NCBI GenBank assembly: GCA_039029315.1
Contig: JBCCGK010000081.1
Span: 1-53,929 of the forward strand
Length of the DNA stretch: 53,929 nucleotides
Direction of reading: 5' to 3'
DNA from: JBCCCJ01 sp039029315
GTDB lineage: Bacteria > Bacteroidota > Bacteroidia > J057
In this document: piece by piece, positions 19,103 through 28,632 of the stretch
How the letters are laid out: the number at the start of each line of letters is the position of its first letter
Position numbering within the stretch: the first letter of the stretch is position 1
Notes under the pieces: generated by a model
Database searches by the model: none
What the model was told of the DNA's origin: nothing
Seen by the model: the letters and a program-made list of their open reading frames with translations, nothing else
Program-made: the position numbers and the translations under genes

Positions 19103-19762
19103 ATGACACTCCGACACCTCTTGTTCTCATTCCTCCTTTCTTTTGGCATATCTGTCTGTTTGGGCCAAACATCTTCCATAGAGAAGTCTGCCCGCAGCTT
19201 GATTGTGGATGATTATCCATTTACTGAAGCAGAGCTGAAAGACGGATATCAGCCGCTCAAGACAAATGATTGTATCTCCTATGACAATGCCTGGTTCTAT
19301 AATGATAGCCTGGAACAGGTGATCCTGGTCAATCTCTATACAGATTTTCACAAGATGGGAATTTATCATTTTTCGACTCAAGACATCCCACCAGCACTCC
19401 TGTCTCAACTTCCCCTCCATCAACCTAATGGAGAATGGGCCAGTGAACAGACGAAACAAGACAACCTCCCCCAGATGATTCAGCAAGGACAAGCGCTGCC
19501 AGCTTCTTTCTTCACCAGCAACAACGGATTCAGAATCGGAACTCATCAAATGGAGGCCATCCATCAATACGGCAGCCCACACCAACAAAGCAAATTGGGA
19601 GAATTTGAGCTATTGGTCTGGACATATCAGGGAGATTTTATGGCTCCTTATACCGAGGTTCACACCTATCCCATGGCCCAAAACAGTTTCGGCCATCAGG
19701 TCCACATGTTCTTCAAAGAAGAATTGCTCGTCGGCATGATCTTGATCAATGATGCCCCTTGA
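19103..19762 (+). CDS. Secreted protein of unknown function
   Basis: The 219 residues have a signal peptide (MTLRHLLFSFLLSFGISVCLG). The mature part is a mixed alpha/beta sequence with no motif I recognise (KTNDCISYDNAWFYNDSLEQ, FHKMGIYHF, YGSPHQQSKLGEFELLVWTY). The later segment, a conserved-looking KLGEFELLVW followed by a strand-rich end, resembles small periplasmic domains that read a ligand, but no function can be named. It lies about 190 bp upstream of the WG-repeat lipoprotein on the same strand and could be cotranscribed with it. Confidence 0.75.
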   Translation: MTLRHLLFSFLLSFGISVCLGQTSSIEKSARSLIVDDYPFTEAELKDGYQPLKTNDCISYDNAWFYNDSLEQVILVNLYTDFHKMGIYHFSTQDIPPALLSQLPLHQPNGEWASEQTKQDNLPQMIQQGQALPASFFTSNNGFRIGTHQMEAIHQYGSPHQQSKLGEFELLVWTYQGDFMAPYTEVHTYPMAQNSFGHQVHMFFKEELLVGMILINDAP

Positions 19763-19952
19763 TTTGGGCTCAGATTCCTGATCCGCCGTTTTCCTCCTGC
19801 ATTTTTTCTCCATCTTGTTCTCTCATCGCCCCAGCTCATGGTGAGAATCCATACGCACACTCTCACCAGATGGAGGCTATCATTCTTTCTTGAACAAATC
19901 ATTCGAACAAAGCCTCCCCTTCTTTCCTTTTTCATCTCATCCACAAGCTCTC

Positions 19953-21425
19953 ATGAACCATCTTTTTTCTTTCCTCCTTGCGGCCATATTGGTTTTCTCA
20001 TCAGCTTGCAGGACTTCAGACTCCTCGCCAGCCCTTGACGTTCAGGAAGTCTCGAGAATTGACAGTTTGGATAGCTCAATGAGTGTAGAAACAGTTCCTG
20101 ATCTTCTTGTAGCTGAAACAGCAGTTTCGCAACAGTCCTATCCCCAAACGATTGATTCGCTTCCAGTCCAGGACTTTCCTGAGATTCTGGATGATTATGC
20201 ACAATATTGCTATGCATGGGCCAATATGCAACTTGTGTTCAGCCATGAGGATAGCATGATGCTCCAGGATATGCTACAACAGCTTCTCCAATCTGACTAT
20301 TTCTATTTGACTGAACCATATGAGGAAAACGACTTTGAGCAGAAGGAAATAGCCAGTCAGGTAGGAAACGGATGGTTTCGACTCGCCCTTGATTCTCCCG
20401 ATGTATGGGTATTGGTGAATCGTAGTGGCGACATTTTTCCTTATCAATTTCCCAGGAGGAGCTATTCTACAGAATATGAAACTGTTTTTCCTCCTTTGTA
20501 TTTGTCGGCCGGGAAGATTGTTATTCGCTCGGCCAATCATCAATTTGCCCTGATGGATACCCATGCGGTCTTCCTCACAGATTTCAGATTTGATGGGATT
20601 GGTTCTTTTCAAGATGGGATTGCCCAGGCCAAGCAGGGGAAACAATGGGGCTATATTGACCAGGAAGGAAAATGGATCGTTGAGGACTTGTATGATGAGG
20701 TCAGAGAGTTCAATTATTGGGAAGAAGAATCTGCGGCTCCTATTGTGCGGGTCATGAGAGGGGACAAATGGGGATATTTTCTTCGGAAAGAAAAACGTGC
20801 GATCCCTTGTGTCTACGATGAGGTCAGGCCATTTATTGGAGATATCGTCGCTGTGTCAAAAGCAGGAAAATGGGGATATATTGATCGATCAGGCAAAACG
20901 GTTATTCCATTCGAATACGATGACATCAGAGATTTTTCTGAGGGATTGGCAGCTGCACGCTGGGAATCTAAGTGGGGATTCATTGATCGGGAAGGGAAGT
21001 GGGTTATTGATCCCACCTATGCCGAAGTCGGCCCCATGCAAGGTGGCAGGGCACAGGTAACGAAATCTGCCGAGGAAGAAGGTTGGGGCTTTGTTGACAA
21101 ACAAGGAAACATGTTGATCCCAGCTATTTATTCCATGACGCACCCATTTAATGAAGGGGTAAGTTTTGTCACTGAAGATGGATACGATTGGCATGTGATT
21201 GACAGGCTTGGCCATACTGTTTTGGAAGGTCCATATGAGGTTCTGTTCAATGTGAAAGAGGAATCCTTCACGAAAGCGGATCTTGATCTGATGGCTAGAG
21301 GCATGTTTCAACAGGGAACAGCTCGTGTGTTCATTGACGGAAGATGTGTAGAGATCAATACTTCAGGGAAGATCATCAGGGAGCTGGATGAAGATGAATG
21401 TCGCTCAGGAGTGATTGGGTGCTAA
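19953..21425 (+). CDS. WG-repeat lipoprotein
   Basis: The ATG at 19953 gives 490 residues with a lipoprotein signal ending SSAC (Cys18). A TTG 63 bp upstream is in frame but would bury the signal peptide. The C-terminal half carries at least five WG (KWGYID) repeats: QWGYIDQEGKWIV, KWGYFLRKEKRAI, KWGYIDRSGKTVI, KWGFIDREGKWVI and GWGFVDKQGNMLI, each followed by YDEV/YDDI-type turns. WG repeats form beta structures of unknown ligand specificity and are common in Bacteroidota envelope proteins. It is probably attached to the outer membrane. Confidence 0.88.
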   Translation: MNHLFSFLLAAILVFSSACRTSDSSPALDVQEVSRIDSLDSSMSVETVPDLLVAETAVSQQSYPQTIDSLPVQDFPEILDDYAQYCYAWANMQLVFSHEDSMMLQDMLQQLLQSDYFYLTEPYEENDFEQKEIASQVGNGWFRLALDSPDVWVLVNRSGDIFPYQFPRRSYSTEYETVFPPLYLSAGKIVIRSANHQFALMDTHAVFLTDFRFDGIGSFQDGIAQAKQGKQWGYIDQEGKWIVEDLYDEVREFNYWEEESAAPIVRVMRGDKWGYFLRKEKRAIPCVYDEVRPFIGDIVAVSKAGKWGYIDRSGKTVIPFEYDDIRDFSEGLAAARWESKWGFIDREGKWVIDPTYAEVGPMQGGRAQVTKSAEEEGWGFVDKQGNMLIPAIYSMTHPFNEGVSFVTEDGYDWHVIDRLGHTVLEGPYEVLFNVKEESFTKADLDLMARGMFQQGTARVFIDGRCVEINTSGKIIRELDEDECRSGVIGC

Positions 21426-21476
21426 AATTCGTCAAAGCTAGCAACTTCATATCAGCTGGAATGCGTAAGTTGGATC

Positions 21477-22388
21477 ATGAATGTATTGTATGTTTCTATC
21501 CTTAGCCTGTTCCTGGGTAGTCACCTCCTAGCCCAGCAAGTCGCTGACACCAGTTATCAGCCTCCCATTCTCCAGCCAGCTTATGATCCGGGCCTGGGAC
21601 CGCTTGTATTCATCGATGAAGGCCATCACAACTTTCACACAAAAGAAGGACGCTATAAAGCTTTTGCCAATTTGTTGGAACGAGACGGCTATCAGGTCGA
21701 ATCTTATACAGGAGAATTCGAGTTAGAAACATTATCCAGGGGAAAGATTCTGGTCATCTCAAATGCGCTTAATGTGCGCAATGTTCAGGACTGGTATCTC
21801 CCGACCCCTTCGGCTTTTCATCCAGCAGAAATCTCGGTCTTGGAGCAATGGGTCAAAGCAGGTGGAAGCCTGTTTTTGATTGCAGACCATATGCCCCTGG
21901 CTGGCGCAGCAGCGGACCTTGCCGAAGCATTTGGCTATACCTTTACCAATGGGTTTGTGTTTGACACAGTTTCCAATGGGCCAGGCATATTCCACAGACA
22001 AGATAGCAGCCTGAGAAGCAATAAGATCACAAATGGGTGTAATTCCTCTGAGAAAATTGAGAAAATTGCTACTTTTACAGGGCAAGCCTTCCAGATTCCG
22101 GAACAAGCTGAGTCAATTCTGGTGTTTGGGGAACAATATGTCAATCTTCTTCCAGATACTGCCTGGGTGTTTACTGAACGGACGAGACGACTTCCTGCTC
22201 AAGATTGGCACCAAGGTGCCTATCAGCAATATAGCAAGGGCAAATTGGCAGTTTTTGGAGAAGCGGCGATGTTTTCCGCACAGCTGGCTGGCCCGCAACA
22301 ACGCAAAGCTGGAATGAACAATCCGATCGCCCCGGAGAATTTCCAATTGCTACTCAACATCATCCACTGGCTAGATGATATTCTCTGA
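21477..22388 (+). CDS. Secreted DUF4350/GATase1-like domain protein
   Basis: The 303 residues have a signal peptide (MNVLYVSILSLFLGSHLLAQ). The mature part has the flavodoxin-like pattern of DUF4350/GldG-type glutamine-amidotransferase folds: LVFIDEGHHNFHTKEGRY, FANLLERDGYQVES, LVISNALN, VLEQWVKAGGSLFLIADH and GKLAVFGEAAMFSAQ. No nucleophilic Cys is seen at the usual elbow, so a binding rather than an enzymatic role is plausible. Its stop is 17 bp before the start of the DUF3857/transglutaminase gene, indicating an operon. Confidence 0.75.
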   Translation: MNVLYVSILSLFLGSHLLAQQVADTSYQPPILQPAYDPGLGPLVFIDEGHHNFHTKEGRYKAFANLLERDGYQVESYTGEFELETLSRGKILVISNALNVRNVQDWYLPTPSAFHPAEISVLEQWVKAGGSLFLIADHMPLAGAAADLAEAFGYTFTNGFVFDTVSNGPGIFHRQDSSLRSNKITNGCNSSEKIEKIATFTGQAFQIPEQAESILVFGEQYVNLLPDTAWVFTERTRRLPAQDWHQGAYQQYSKGKLAVFGEAAMFSAQLAGPQQRKAGMNNPIAPENFQLLLNIIHWLDDIL

Positions 22389-22405
22389 TACTTGATCTAC
22401 TTTTC

Positions 22406-24934
22406 ATGAAAACACTTATTCTTACAAGCAGTATTCTCTGCTTTTTTCTTCTCTCTCTCTTATCAAGCTTTGCTCAACACATCTTTATTGAACCCATTCC
22501 TTCCTGGGTGCATCCTATCCCAGCAGATGTGACATGGGAAAACAAGGATCAACAGATTTCCGGCTCCGTTTATTATTTACTGAACGACTATCAGACTCAT
22601 ATCCCTCTGGAGGCTGTCTACCACAAACAGGCAAAAAAAATCCTCAATATCGAAGGCGTACAGGAAGAATCTGACCTCTCTATTTATTTTGATCCCAACT
22701 ATCAACACCTACTGATCCATGAAGTCAGTGTTTTCAGGAATGGGACAGTGATCAATAAACTGAAAGATCACACCTTCAGAACCATACAAAGGGAAGCAGG
22801 ACAAGAACGATATCTCTACGATGGAACTGTTGAGGCAGTCCTCAATCTTCAGGACATTCGATCTGGAGATGTGATTACCTATTCGTTCACAAAAGTTGGA
22901 TTTAATCCAGCTTATCAGGGTCATCGTGCTTCCACCGTTGATTTGGAGTATGGATTGCCAATCAAAGACCTTTATGAACGCATTATTTCTAGCAAAGGTA
23001 GAGTCCCTGTGTTCAAATACTTCAATGATGCTCCCAAACCCAAAATCAGAGAGTTGGGCGATGGGACGGAATATATTTGGGCAAAATCCAATGTGGAGGG
23101 CTTTCTTCCGGATACGCGTATTCCCAGCTGGTACAGGGCATATGAGGAAATTCATTATTCGGATTATAAGGACTGGCAAGAGGTGGTAGAAGATATTCTG
23201 TCCTTGTTTGCCATTGAGTCTCAGGAACTCGCACGTCTTAGAGAAGAATTTTCGACTCTGATCCCTACGAAAGATTCTACTGAGTTGCTCAATCAGGTGG
23301 TCAGGTTCGTGCAGGATGAGGTGCGTTATTTGGGATTTGAAGAAGGAATTCATGCCTTTAAGCCGCACGCGCCCTCGCAGGTGTTGCAACAAAGATTTGG
23401 AGATTGTAAGGATAAATCTTTTCTGTTGTGTACGCTTTTGAGATCATATGGCTTCGAGGCCTACCCTGTTCTTGTTCACTCAAGAATCAAGGCCAATGTG
23501 ACAGACAGACTTCCTAGCCTCACGGCATTCAATCATTGTATTGCCCAAATTCAACTCGACACAGGTGTGATATACATAGATCCTACAATCAATAATCAGG
23601 GAGGTGCAGTCGACAAGATTGCATTCCCAGATTATCGGTATGGACTGGTGGTTAGAGAAGGAGAGACCAACCTTAGGGAGTTGCCAAAGTCGATTGAAAA
23701 AGGGACGGAGGTCGTTCAGGAACTGATTGTTCAAAATGAAACAGACAGCATTTTGTTTACTGTTCAGTCTACATTTCATCAATCAGAGGCTGATCGAATG
23801 AGATCCTTTTTTGCCAATTCGAGCCGAAAAGAGATTAGTCGGGAATATCTGACTTACTATGGCAAAGAATATCCAGGAATAAGACTTGCTGCCCCGCTGG
23901 AATTCCAGGACTTCAGGGATAGTATGAATATCTTCCTCGTAAAGGAGGCTTATTGGATCGCACCAATCGGTCCTCCGTCAGAGGATAAGCAGGACCTGAC
24001 AGAATTTAGTATCTATGCGATCGATCTTCATAGTCTCTTGTCTGTCCCCCAGGACCTGAACAGGAGTATGCCGTTTGCCATCAGCGCATCTCATCCTTAT
24101 CGACTTCATATTCGTTTAACTTTTCCCTATGCTCCTACAGGTTTTGTCGGAACAAAAACAATCAAGAAGGACGCCTATCGCTATGAATATTCCTCCAGAA
24201 TCGAGGACAATAGCATCCTCATTCAACATGCGTACCAAACCCTGACTGACCATATTCCATCAGAGCAGATCGAGACCTACTTTCGAGATCATGAGCAGAT
24301 CAAAGATTATTTGGGCTATGATGCAACATATGGTCCCAAGGCAAAGCTTCCATTTGTCATCAGTTGGATGATGCTCCTCCTGGCAAATGGCCTCTGTTTG
24401 TTTGCCCTATTCCTGTGTTGGAAACTCTATCATGCTTATGATGTGCCTCCCAAGTATGCCATGAGAAGAGACAGACCCATTGGAGGCTTCCTCTGGATCA
24501 TTCCGGCACTCCTGCTCGTGAAAGCTGGATATAGTTTGTATTTCCTATTTGATAAGGGAAAATATCTGAATGCAAATGCCTGGGAATTTCTTCAAACCAA
24601 TTCAGGTATCCCTTCAGCTGATGTGACGAGAGTGTTGCTTTCGCTAGACATGGTTTATGACATGTTTCAGTTGGTCTTTATTGGATTCCTCTTGCTGATT
24701 TTTTTCAAAAAAAGGACCATTTTCCCTCCGCTGATGATCAAATATATTTGGATAAATCTGATGTATTCGGTCGTCATGGGCTATCTTATGTCCACCAAAT
24801 CCATCATCCTGGGAATCACACCTCCATTTATGCTGTATGCGCTCACGCTCTTTTTCTCCTTTTTTTGCGTTATCTATCTCAAGCAATCCGTACAGGTAGA
24901 ACAAACCTTCATCCACAGCCTCAAAACAAGCTAG
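22406..24934 (+). CDS. DUF3857 and transglutaminase-like protein with C-terminal membrane segments
   Basis: The 842 residues have a signal peptide (to about residue 23). A DUF3857 domain (about 60-230) precedes a transglutaminase/cysteine-protease-like core with a complete triad: Cys334 in FGDCKDKS, His377 in FNHCIA and Asp392 in YIDPT. A beta-rich middle follows. The last about 170 residues hold roughly four hydrophobic helices (WMMLLLANGLCLFALF, IPALLLVKAGYSLYFLF, LVFIGFLLLIFF, MLYALTLFFSFFCVIYL). It is likely an envelope enzyme facing the periplasm. The substrate is unknown. It is cotranscribed with the DUF4350-like gene upstream. Confidence 0.85.
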   Translation: MKTLILTSSILCFFLLSLLSSFAQHIFIEPIPSWVHPIPADVTWENKDQQISGSVYYLLNDYQTHIPLEAVYHKQAKKILNIEGVQEESDLSIYFDPNYQHLLIHEVSVFRNGTVINKLKDHTFRTIQREAGQERYLYDGTVEAVLNLQDIRSGDVITYSFTKVGFNPAYQGHRASTVDLEYGLPIKDLYERIISSKGRVPVFKYFNDAPKPKIRELGDGTEYIWAKSNVEGFLPDTRIPSWYRAYEEIHYSDYKDWQEVVEDILSLFAIESQELARLREEFSTLIPTKDSTELLNQVVRFVQDEVRYLGFEEGIHAFKPHAPSQVLQQRFGDCKDKSFLLCTLLRSYGFEAYPVLVHSRIKANVTDRLPSLTAFNHCIAQIQLDTGVIYIDPTINNQGGAVDKIAFPDYRYGLVVREGETNLRELPKSIEKGTEVVQELIVQNETDSILFTVQSTFHQSEADRMRSFFANSSRKEISREYLTYYGKEYPGIRLAAPLEFQDFRDSMNIFLVKEAYWIAPIGPPSEDKQDLTEFSIYAIDLHSLLSVPQDLNRSMPFAISASHPYRLHIRLTFPYAPTGFVGTKTIKKDAYRYEYSSRIEDNSILIQHAYQTLTDHIPSEQIETYFRDHEQIKDYLGYDATYGPKAKLPFVISWMMLLLANGLCLFALFLCWKLYHAYDVPPKYAMRRDRPIGGFLWIIPALLLVKAGYSLYFLFDKGKYLNANAWEFLQTNSGIPSADVTRVLLSLDMVYDMFQLVFIGFLLLIFFKKRTIFPPLMIKYIWINLMYSVVMGYLMSTKSIILGITPPFMLYALTLFFSFFCVIYLKQSVQVEQTFIHSLKTS

Positions 24935-24999
24935 GAACGGATAGCCTTGCCACAAAGCCAATATCTGCGATTGTATCAGTATAGTTCTATGTCAGGAAA

Positions 25000-25097
25000 T
25001 AAGTAAGTGGACACTTTTGTATTTGGTAAGAGTTCTCCCTTTTTTCACTTATGCCCCCTATATCCCTCACAAATAAATGTGTCCCCCTACTTACTTA
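25000..25097. repeat. 98-bp inverted-repeat element (possible MITE remnant)
   Basis: The left end TAAGTAAGTGGACAC and the right end GTGTCCCCCTACTTACTTA are inverted copies apart from a 4-bp insertion on the right. Similarity continues inward (TTTTGTATTTG versus ATTTATTTG in inverted sense). No target duplication was found. It lies in a 339-bp intergenic region (24935-25273) upstream of the acyl-CoA ligase, where nothing else is supported. Confidence 0.6.
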
Positions 25098-25273
25098 CAC
25101 ATGCCTGATGACAACTTGCTCTGGGCAGAAAGAAAGAATTGCTGTTTCAAAAAAAAAATAATTGTCCTAAACTTGCCGAAGAAACGAAGCTGGATTGTAC
25201 AACAATCCTCATCCAGTCCCAACGGACAAATGGAGACCGTTTCACATTCATTCTGACCTCTCACAATTGCTCT

Positions 25274-27088
25274 ATGGCCTACGCGCATCCTGATGTTACC
25301 CTCTTCAATCTATTGATGGGCATGCTTGCCCACCTGCCTCGTCTAGAACAATTGCAGACAGATTATTCAAGGCTTCAACAACTCTCGGATGACATGCCCA
25401 TCTCTATCGGCAAAATTCTAGAGGACAATGCCAGACAATATGCAGACAGGCCCGCTATTTTTTTTGAGGATCTGAGCTATACCCATGCAGAATTTAATGC
25501 TTTGGTCAACCAGTATGCACATACCTTTGCCGATCACGGGATTGCTAAGGGGAGTGTAGTAGTGGTTTTTTTGGAAAATCGCTTGGAAACTGTTCTGCTT
25601 ATCTCAGCCCTGGCCAAATTGGGAGCAGTCGCTTCACTCATCAATGCCAATCAGAGAGCTGCGGTGCTCCTCCATAGCATCAAAGCGGATCAGGGACAGC
25701 ACTTTGTGATTGGAGAAGACCGCATTGACGCCTTCGAGGACATCCGACCTGATCTAAATCTATCCGAAACCGATATCCTCTTCTGGATGATCAATCGGGG
25801 AGATCAGGAGTTGCCCAAAGACTATCTGCCCCTGGCTGATCTTGTCCAGAAAGCCCCTTCGGAAAACCTTGCCTGTACACAAAACATTTGTTTAGGCGAT
25901 CGATTTGCCAATATCTTCACTTCCGGCACCACAGGCATGCCCAAGGCTTCCAAGCAGACACATAGAAAATGGTATGCTTGCTATCTATGGTATGGCAAAC
26001 TCAATATGAATCTGAATGCTCATGATGTGTTGTATGTTGCCCTGCCCTTCTTCCACACCAATGCGATGATTGTGGCATGGCCCTCAGCTGCAGCAGGAGG
26101 GGCAGCAATGGTCATCCGTCGCAAGTTGTCCATTTCTAACTTCTGGAAGGATGTGAAGCGGTATGATGTTTCTGCTTTTATCTATATCGGTGAAGTCTGT
26201 CGCTATCTGATGAATAAGCCTGAATCCCCTTCAGATGCGCAACACAGAATACGCGCCATCATTGGGAATGGCTTGAGACCTGACATTTGGAAGGCCTTCA
26301 AACAACGCTTTCATATTCAGCAGGTAAATGAATTGTATGGCGCCTCGGATGGGACCGTGGCCTTTACCAATTTCTTCAACCTCGATTGCACAGTGGGCGT
26401 CAGCATGGCGGATTATGCCATTGTCAGATACGATGTGGACAATGAAGAAGTCCAGCGCAATTCTGACGGCTTCATGGAACGGGTGGAGATTGGACAAGCC
26501 GGCTTGTTGCTTGGTCACCTCACAGAACAGACACATGTACCAGGCTATGTGAATCCAGCCAAAAACAAGGAGAGAATCCTTCATGATGTGTTTGAGGCTG
26601 GAGATCGCTGGTTCAATATGGGAGATCTGGTCAGGGACATTGGATGTGGCCATGTACAATTTGCCGATCGTCTGGGAGATACCTTCAGGTGGAAAGGTGA
26701 AAATGTGTCCACAGCAGAAGTAGAAGCCATCATCAATCAACTGCCTGAGGTATCTCATTCGGCAGTCTATGGGGTCTCTTTGCCTCATATTGACGGACGC
26801 GCAGGCATGACCAGTATCATGAGTCCACAAGCCGTTGAAGAATTTGATTTGGGTCGCTTCGCCAGGATTCTTCGAGACCAATTGCCCTCATATGCCGTGC
26901 CGATGTTCCTGCGTTTTGTTCAGGAATTCGACAAAACAGCAACCCACAAAATCAAGAAGTCCGTCCTGAAACAGGAAGGAATTGAGCATATGGACCCGAT
27001 CTTTGTCTTGCTTCCAGGAGGAGAAGCATATGAAGCTTTGAGTCCATCCACACGACAAGACATTCAGCAGGGACGCATTCGCTTTTAG
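25274..27088 (+). CDS. FATP/VLACS-type acyl-CoA synthetase
   Basis: The ATG at 25274 gives 604 residues; a TTG 135 bp upstream is open but adds no recognisable sequence. It is an ANL-superfamily adenylating enzyme: P-loop FTSGTTGMPKASKQTHRKW, ELYGASDGTVAFTN, WFNMGDLVRD, the RLGDTFRWKGENVSTAEVE hinge and a late catalytic Lys in ATHKIKKSVL. The RWKGENVST form is typical of very-long-chain acyl-CoA synthetases and fatty-acid transport proteins. It activates a long-chain fatty acid with ATP and CoA. Its stop is 2 bp before crtD, so it heads the carotenoid operon. It could supply acyl groups for carotenoid esters, but that is inference. Confidence 0.85.
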   Translation: MAYAHPDVTLFNLLMGMLAHLPRLEQLQTDYSRLQQLSDDMPISIGKILEDNARQYADRPAIFFEDLSYTHAEFNALVNQYAHTFADHGIAKGSVVVVFLENRLETVLLISALAKLGAVASLINANQRAAVLLHSIKADQGQHFVIGEDRIDAFEDIRPDLNLSETDILFWMINRGDQELPKDYLPLADLVQKAPSENLACTQNICLGDRFANIFTSGTTGMPKASKQTHRKWYACYLWYGKLNMNLNAHDVLYVALPFFHTNAMIVAWPSAAAGGAAMVIRRKLSISNFWKDVKRYDVSAFIYIGEVCRYLMNKPESPSDAQHRIRAIIGNGLRPDIWKAFKQRFHIQQVNELYGASDGTVAFTNFFNLDCTVGVSMADYAIVRYDVDNEEVQRNSDGFMERVEIGQAGLLLGHLTEQTHVPGYVNPAKNKERILHDVFEAGDRWFNMGDLVRDIGCGHVQFADRLGDTFRWKGENVSTAEVEAIINQLPEVSHSAVYGVSLPHIDGRAGMTSIMSPQAVEEFDLGRFARILRDQLPSYAVPMFLRFVQEFDKTATHKIKKSVLKQEGIEHMDPIFVLLPGGEAYEALSPSTRQDIQQGRIRF

Positions 27089-27090
27089 GG

Positions 27091-28632
27091 ATGATCCCGG
27101 ATGAACCGCCTGTCAAAACAATCTCTCAAGCAATCAGTTCTTCCTGTATAGATCTTCCATCTGTGAGCAAAACAGCCATCATCATCGGATCAGGAATTGC
27201 TGGTATTGCCAGTGCATTACGCCTCAGAAAGCAGGGATATGATGTCACGGTATTCGAGGCCAATTCTTATGTCGGGGGAAAGGTGCATGTGGTAGAACAG
27301 CGTGGCTACCGCTGGGATGCAGGTCCATCCCTGTTTACCATGCCGCAGTTGGTAGACGAGTTGTTTGAGCTGTTTGATGTACAGCCGCAGACCTATTTCC
27401 GCTACAAACAAAAGGATACGGTGTGCAACTATTTCTGGGAAGATGGAACGACTTTCAGCGCTCATGCTGACAAACAAACCTTCGTTCAAGATGCCTCGGC
27501 AACATTTGAGACGCCATCAAAACGAATCTGGTCTTATCTCGAAAGTGCGAAGACAAAATATGATCTGACCAGCCACATTTTTCTTGAAAAATCTCTGCAT
27601 ACATGGTCCACCTACCTGAATCGTGACACCTTGCATTCCTTGCTCCAAAGCTACAAGCTGGACCTGATGCAACCACTTGACCAGGTGAATGCACGCTATT
27701 TTTCAAGCCCTCATCTTCGGCAATTGTTCAACAGATACGCCACCTACAATGGCTCCTCTCCCTACCGGACACCGGGCATCATGTCGATGATTCCACATTT
27801 GGAGATGCATATGGGAACATTTTTCCCGGAAGGCGGCATGCATGCCATCAGTCAGAGTCTATTCCAGTTGGCACAGGATCAGGGGATTCTGTTCCGTTTG
27901 TCTGAAGCTGTGAATCGAATTCTCCATCGCGCAGGACAAGCACATGGTGTAGAAACAGCCAAGGGTTCATTCGAGGCAGATGTGATTGTCTCCAACATGG
28001 ACATTTTTTCTACCTACAAGCGTCTTCTACCGGATGTCAAGCATCCACAAAAAATCCTGAAGCAGGAACGATCCAGTTCTGCTCTGATCTTTTATTGGGG
28101 AATCAAAGAGCGTTTCCCCCAATTGGATCTTCACAACATTTTCTTCGGCGAGAACTATCAAGAGGAATTTCGTCATATATTTGATCTCAAACAGATTCAT
28201 GAAGACCCTACCATCTATCTCAACATCAGCAGCAAGGAAAAACTCTCTGATGCCCCTTCCGGTTGCGAGAACTGGTTTGTGATGATCAATACGCCCGGAA
28301 ATTTCGGGCAGGATTGGGAAGAGATGAAACGAGCGGCGAGGGCATCTATCCTCCAAAAATTGAATCGGATGCTGAAGACGGAGATAGAACCCTTGATAGA
28401 AGCAGAGGAAATCCTTGAACCTATCACAATTGAGCAGAAGACCAGTTCTCATAGAGGATCTCTCTATGGAGCTTCCAGCAATTCTCAGTTTGCGGCTTTC
28501 CTGCGACATCCCAATTTTTCCCGTAAGCTCAAGCAGCTTTACTTTTGTGGTGGCTCTGTGCATCCTGGAGGCGGAATTCCACTGTGTCTTTTATCAGCCA
28601 AAATTGTCAGTGATTTGATTTCTGAAAAATGA
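27091..28632 (+). CDS. crtD: Carotenoid desaturase, probably 1-hydroxycarotenoid 3,4-desaturase
   Basis: The 513 residues have an FAD Rossmann motif (AIIIGSGIAGIASALRL, about 29-45) and the CrtI/CrtD signature end CGGSVHPGGGIPLCLLSAK. The segments DAGPSLFTMPQLVDELF, NRYATYNGSSPYRTPGI and SSSALIFYWGIK match Bacteroidota CrtD more closely than phytoene desaturase CrtI, which usually ends in PGAGIP. The direct neighbour is cruF, its usual pathway partner. CrtD introduces the 3,4 double bond after hydration of the psi end group. ATG 27091 is used here; GTG 27163, just before the Rossmann strand, is an alternative. A CrtI-type role cannot be wholly excluded. Confidence 0.85.
   Translation: MIPDEPPVKTISQAISSSCIDLPSVSKTAIIIGSGIAGIASALRLRKQGYDVTVFEANSYVGGKVHVVEQRGYRWDAGPSLFTMPQLVDELFELFDVQPQTYFRYKQKDTVCNYFWEDGTTFSAHADKQTFVQDASATFETPSKRIWSYLESAKTKYDLTSHIFLEKSLHTWSTYLNRDTLHSLLQSYKLDLMQPLDQVNARYFSSPHLRQLFNRYATYNGSSPYRTPGIMSMIPHLEMHMGTFFPEGGMHAISQSLFQLAQDQGILFRLSEAVNRILHRAGQAHGVETAKGSFEADVIVSNMDIFSTYKRLLPDVKHPQKILKQERSSSALIFYWGIKERFPQLDLHNIFFGENYQEEFRHIFDLKQIHEDPTIYLNISSKEKLSDAPSGCENWFVMINTPGNFGQDWEEMKRAARASILQKLNRMLKTEIEPLIEAEEILEPITIEQKTSSHRGSLYGASSNSQFAAFLRHPNFSRKLKQLYFCGGSVHPGGGIPLCLLSAKIVSDLISEK

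Noticed and set aside
25139..25273. Longer acyl-CoA ligase start at TTG 25139
   Set aside because: The extra 45 residues have no similarity to the family, and the ATG at 25274 gives the expected length.
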